Source: Plasmopara viticola (lineage: Eukaryota > Oomycota > Peronosporomycetes > Peronosporales > Peronosporaceae). From it: a stretch of 64,000 bases of DNA. The DNA lies in NCBI GenBank assembly GCA_001695595.3, contig MBPM02000003.1, forward strand, positions 1,364,001 to 1,428,000. The letters are read 5' to 3'. The notes beneath the pieces are model-generated. The model had not been told where the DNA came from. It saw only the letters and a list, made by a program, of their open reading frames with translations, and did no database searches. The translations under genes and the position numbers were made by a program. This document shows, in pieces, positions 63,382-64,000 of the stretch. Position 1 is the stretch's first letter. Every line of letters starts with the position of its first letter.

Positions 63382-64000
63382 TTAACGTGCGTTCATCTCA
63401 AGCGAGATTTGCTGCACCGCCTTAATAAAAGCGTCCACATGTGCCGGCTTCATATCCGGAAAGCAACCATGACCAAGATTAGCCACGTACTTCTGCGTAC
63501 CAAATCGCTTGAGCATCTTCTTAACTTCGTCGCGGATTACGTCCGTAGACGCGTAAATGACGCTAGGATCCATGTTACCCTGGAGCGAGACGCGACCACG
63601 AGCAAGTTGACGCACTTCAACTGGATCTGATTGCCAGTCAAGACCAACGCAATCATACTTTGTAGCTATGAGCTTTTCATAAGCATACTGAGTACCCTTA
63701 CAAAAGCACACAAGCGGTGCGTTGGGAACTTCCGCCTTGACACGGTCCGCAATCTGGACTAAGTACGGATAGACGAATTCGTAAAAATGGTCTTGCGTCA
63801 GTGCCTCGGCCCCCACAGTCTCAAAGACCTGCAGTACTTGGGCTCCTGCACGCTGTTGTGCCAGCATAAAATTCACACAAACATTCGTTATGCCCTGTAG
63901 CAGCCTATGAGCTGCATCTGAATGCTGGTACAGAAACGTCTTCAGCAAAGCCTTGGTGCGACTGCCGCTGCCCTCAATCATGTAGCACATAAGTGTTAGT
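63382..64000 (-). CDS. UROD: Uroporphyrinogen decarboxylase, C-terminal part (5' end outside the window)
   Basis: It converts uroporphyrinogen III to coproporphyrinogen III in heme synthesis. About 206 C-terminal residues are present, and the frame stays open to the window edge, so roughly 150 N-terminal residues including the RQAGR-type arginine motif lie beyond it. Visible family features: MIEGSGSRT, VFETVGAEAL (the FDTWAG-like position), VCFCKGTQYAYEKL, VGLDWQSDPVEVR, SLQGNMDPSVIY and the C-terminal NLGHGCFPDMKPAHVDAF. The active-site-proximal NLGHG and QGNMDP are intact. The stop is TAA at 63384-63382. Subcellular targeting cannot be judged without the N-terminus. Confidence 0.95.
   Translation of the reverse strand, partial: LTLMCYMIEGSGSRTKALLKTFLYQHSDAAHRLLQGITNVCVNFMLAQQRAGAQVLQVFETVGAEALTQDHFYEFVYPYLVQIADRVKAEVPNAPLVCFCKGTQYAYEKLIATKYDCVGLDWQSDPVEVRQLARGRVSLQGNMDPSVIYASTDVIRDEVKKMLKRFGTQKYVANLGHGCFPDMKPAHVDAFIKAVQQISLEMNAR

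Overview
This is a eukaryotic nuclear window, most likely from an oomycete (Peronosporales or a close relative). The evidence is short GT-AG introns (mostly 49-82 nt), a myosin with a tandem PDZ tail, a CRT-like transporter, a stramenopile-style gene mix, and many decayed Ty3/gypsy chromovirus relics. The species call is inference; no marker gene was compared. No bacterial operon, rRNA, tRNA or CRISPR array was seen.

Layout. Island 1 (about 4.2-11.8 kb) holds a small secreted aromatic/glycine-rich protein (+), a nucleoredoxin-like thioredoxin (+), a single-exon 1331-residue myosin with four IQ motifs and three PDZ-like repeats (-), and a MYND zinc-finger protein (-). A long desert (11.8-24.4 kb) has no supported gene apart from a gypsy protease scrap near 22.5 kb. 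Island 2 (24.5-27.5 kb) is a tight tandem pair on the minus strand: the primase large subunit PriL/Prim2 (two exons), followed 66 bp later by the tRNA pseudouridine synthase Pus3/Deg1, whose true first exon lies upstream of the longest simple ORF. A second desert (27.5-60 kb) is mostly decayed mobile-element sequence: gypsy RNase H/integrase relics at 31.2-31.9, 54.6-56.2 and 57.2-58.2 kb, a GC-rich LINE-like tail at 47.5 kb, a perfect 33-bp hairpin at 45.6 kb, and a MITE-like element at 58.6 kb. This desert also hides an intact ten-exon sideroflexin gene (39,860-41,438, minus) that simple ORF scanning cannot see. Island 3 (60.1-64.0 kb) has a ten-exon CRT-like transporter (+), a 303-residue coiled-coil protein (+), and the C-terminal part of uroporphyrinogen decarboxylase (-), which runs off the right edge.

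The genes are mostly housekeeping functions without a shared pathway: DNA replication (PriL), tRNA modification (Pus3), mitochondrial amino-acid transport (sideroflexin), heme synthesis (UroD), redox (thioredoxin) and cytoskeleton (myosin, coiled coil). Sideroflexin and UroD are both linked to mitochondrial one-carbon/heme metabolism in other eukaryotes, but they are 22 kb apart and no co-regulation is visible. The main result is methodological: four of the genes were reconstructed by splicing, and each splice restores a conserved family alignment and an open frame.
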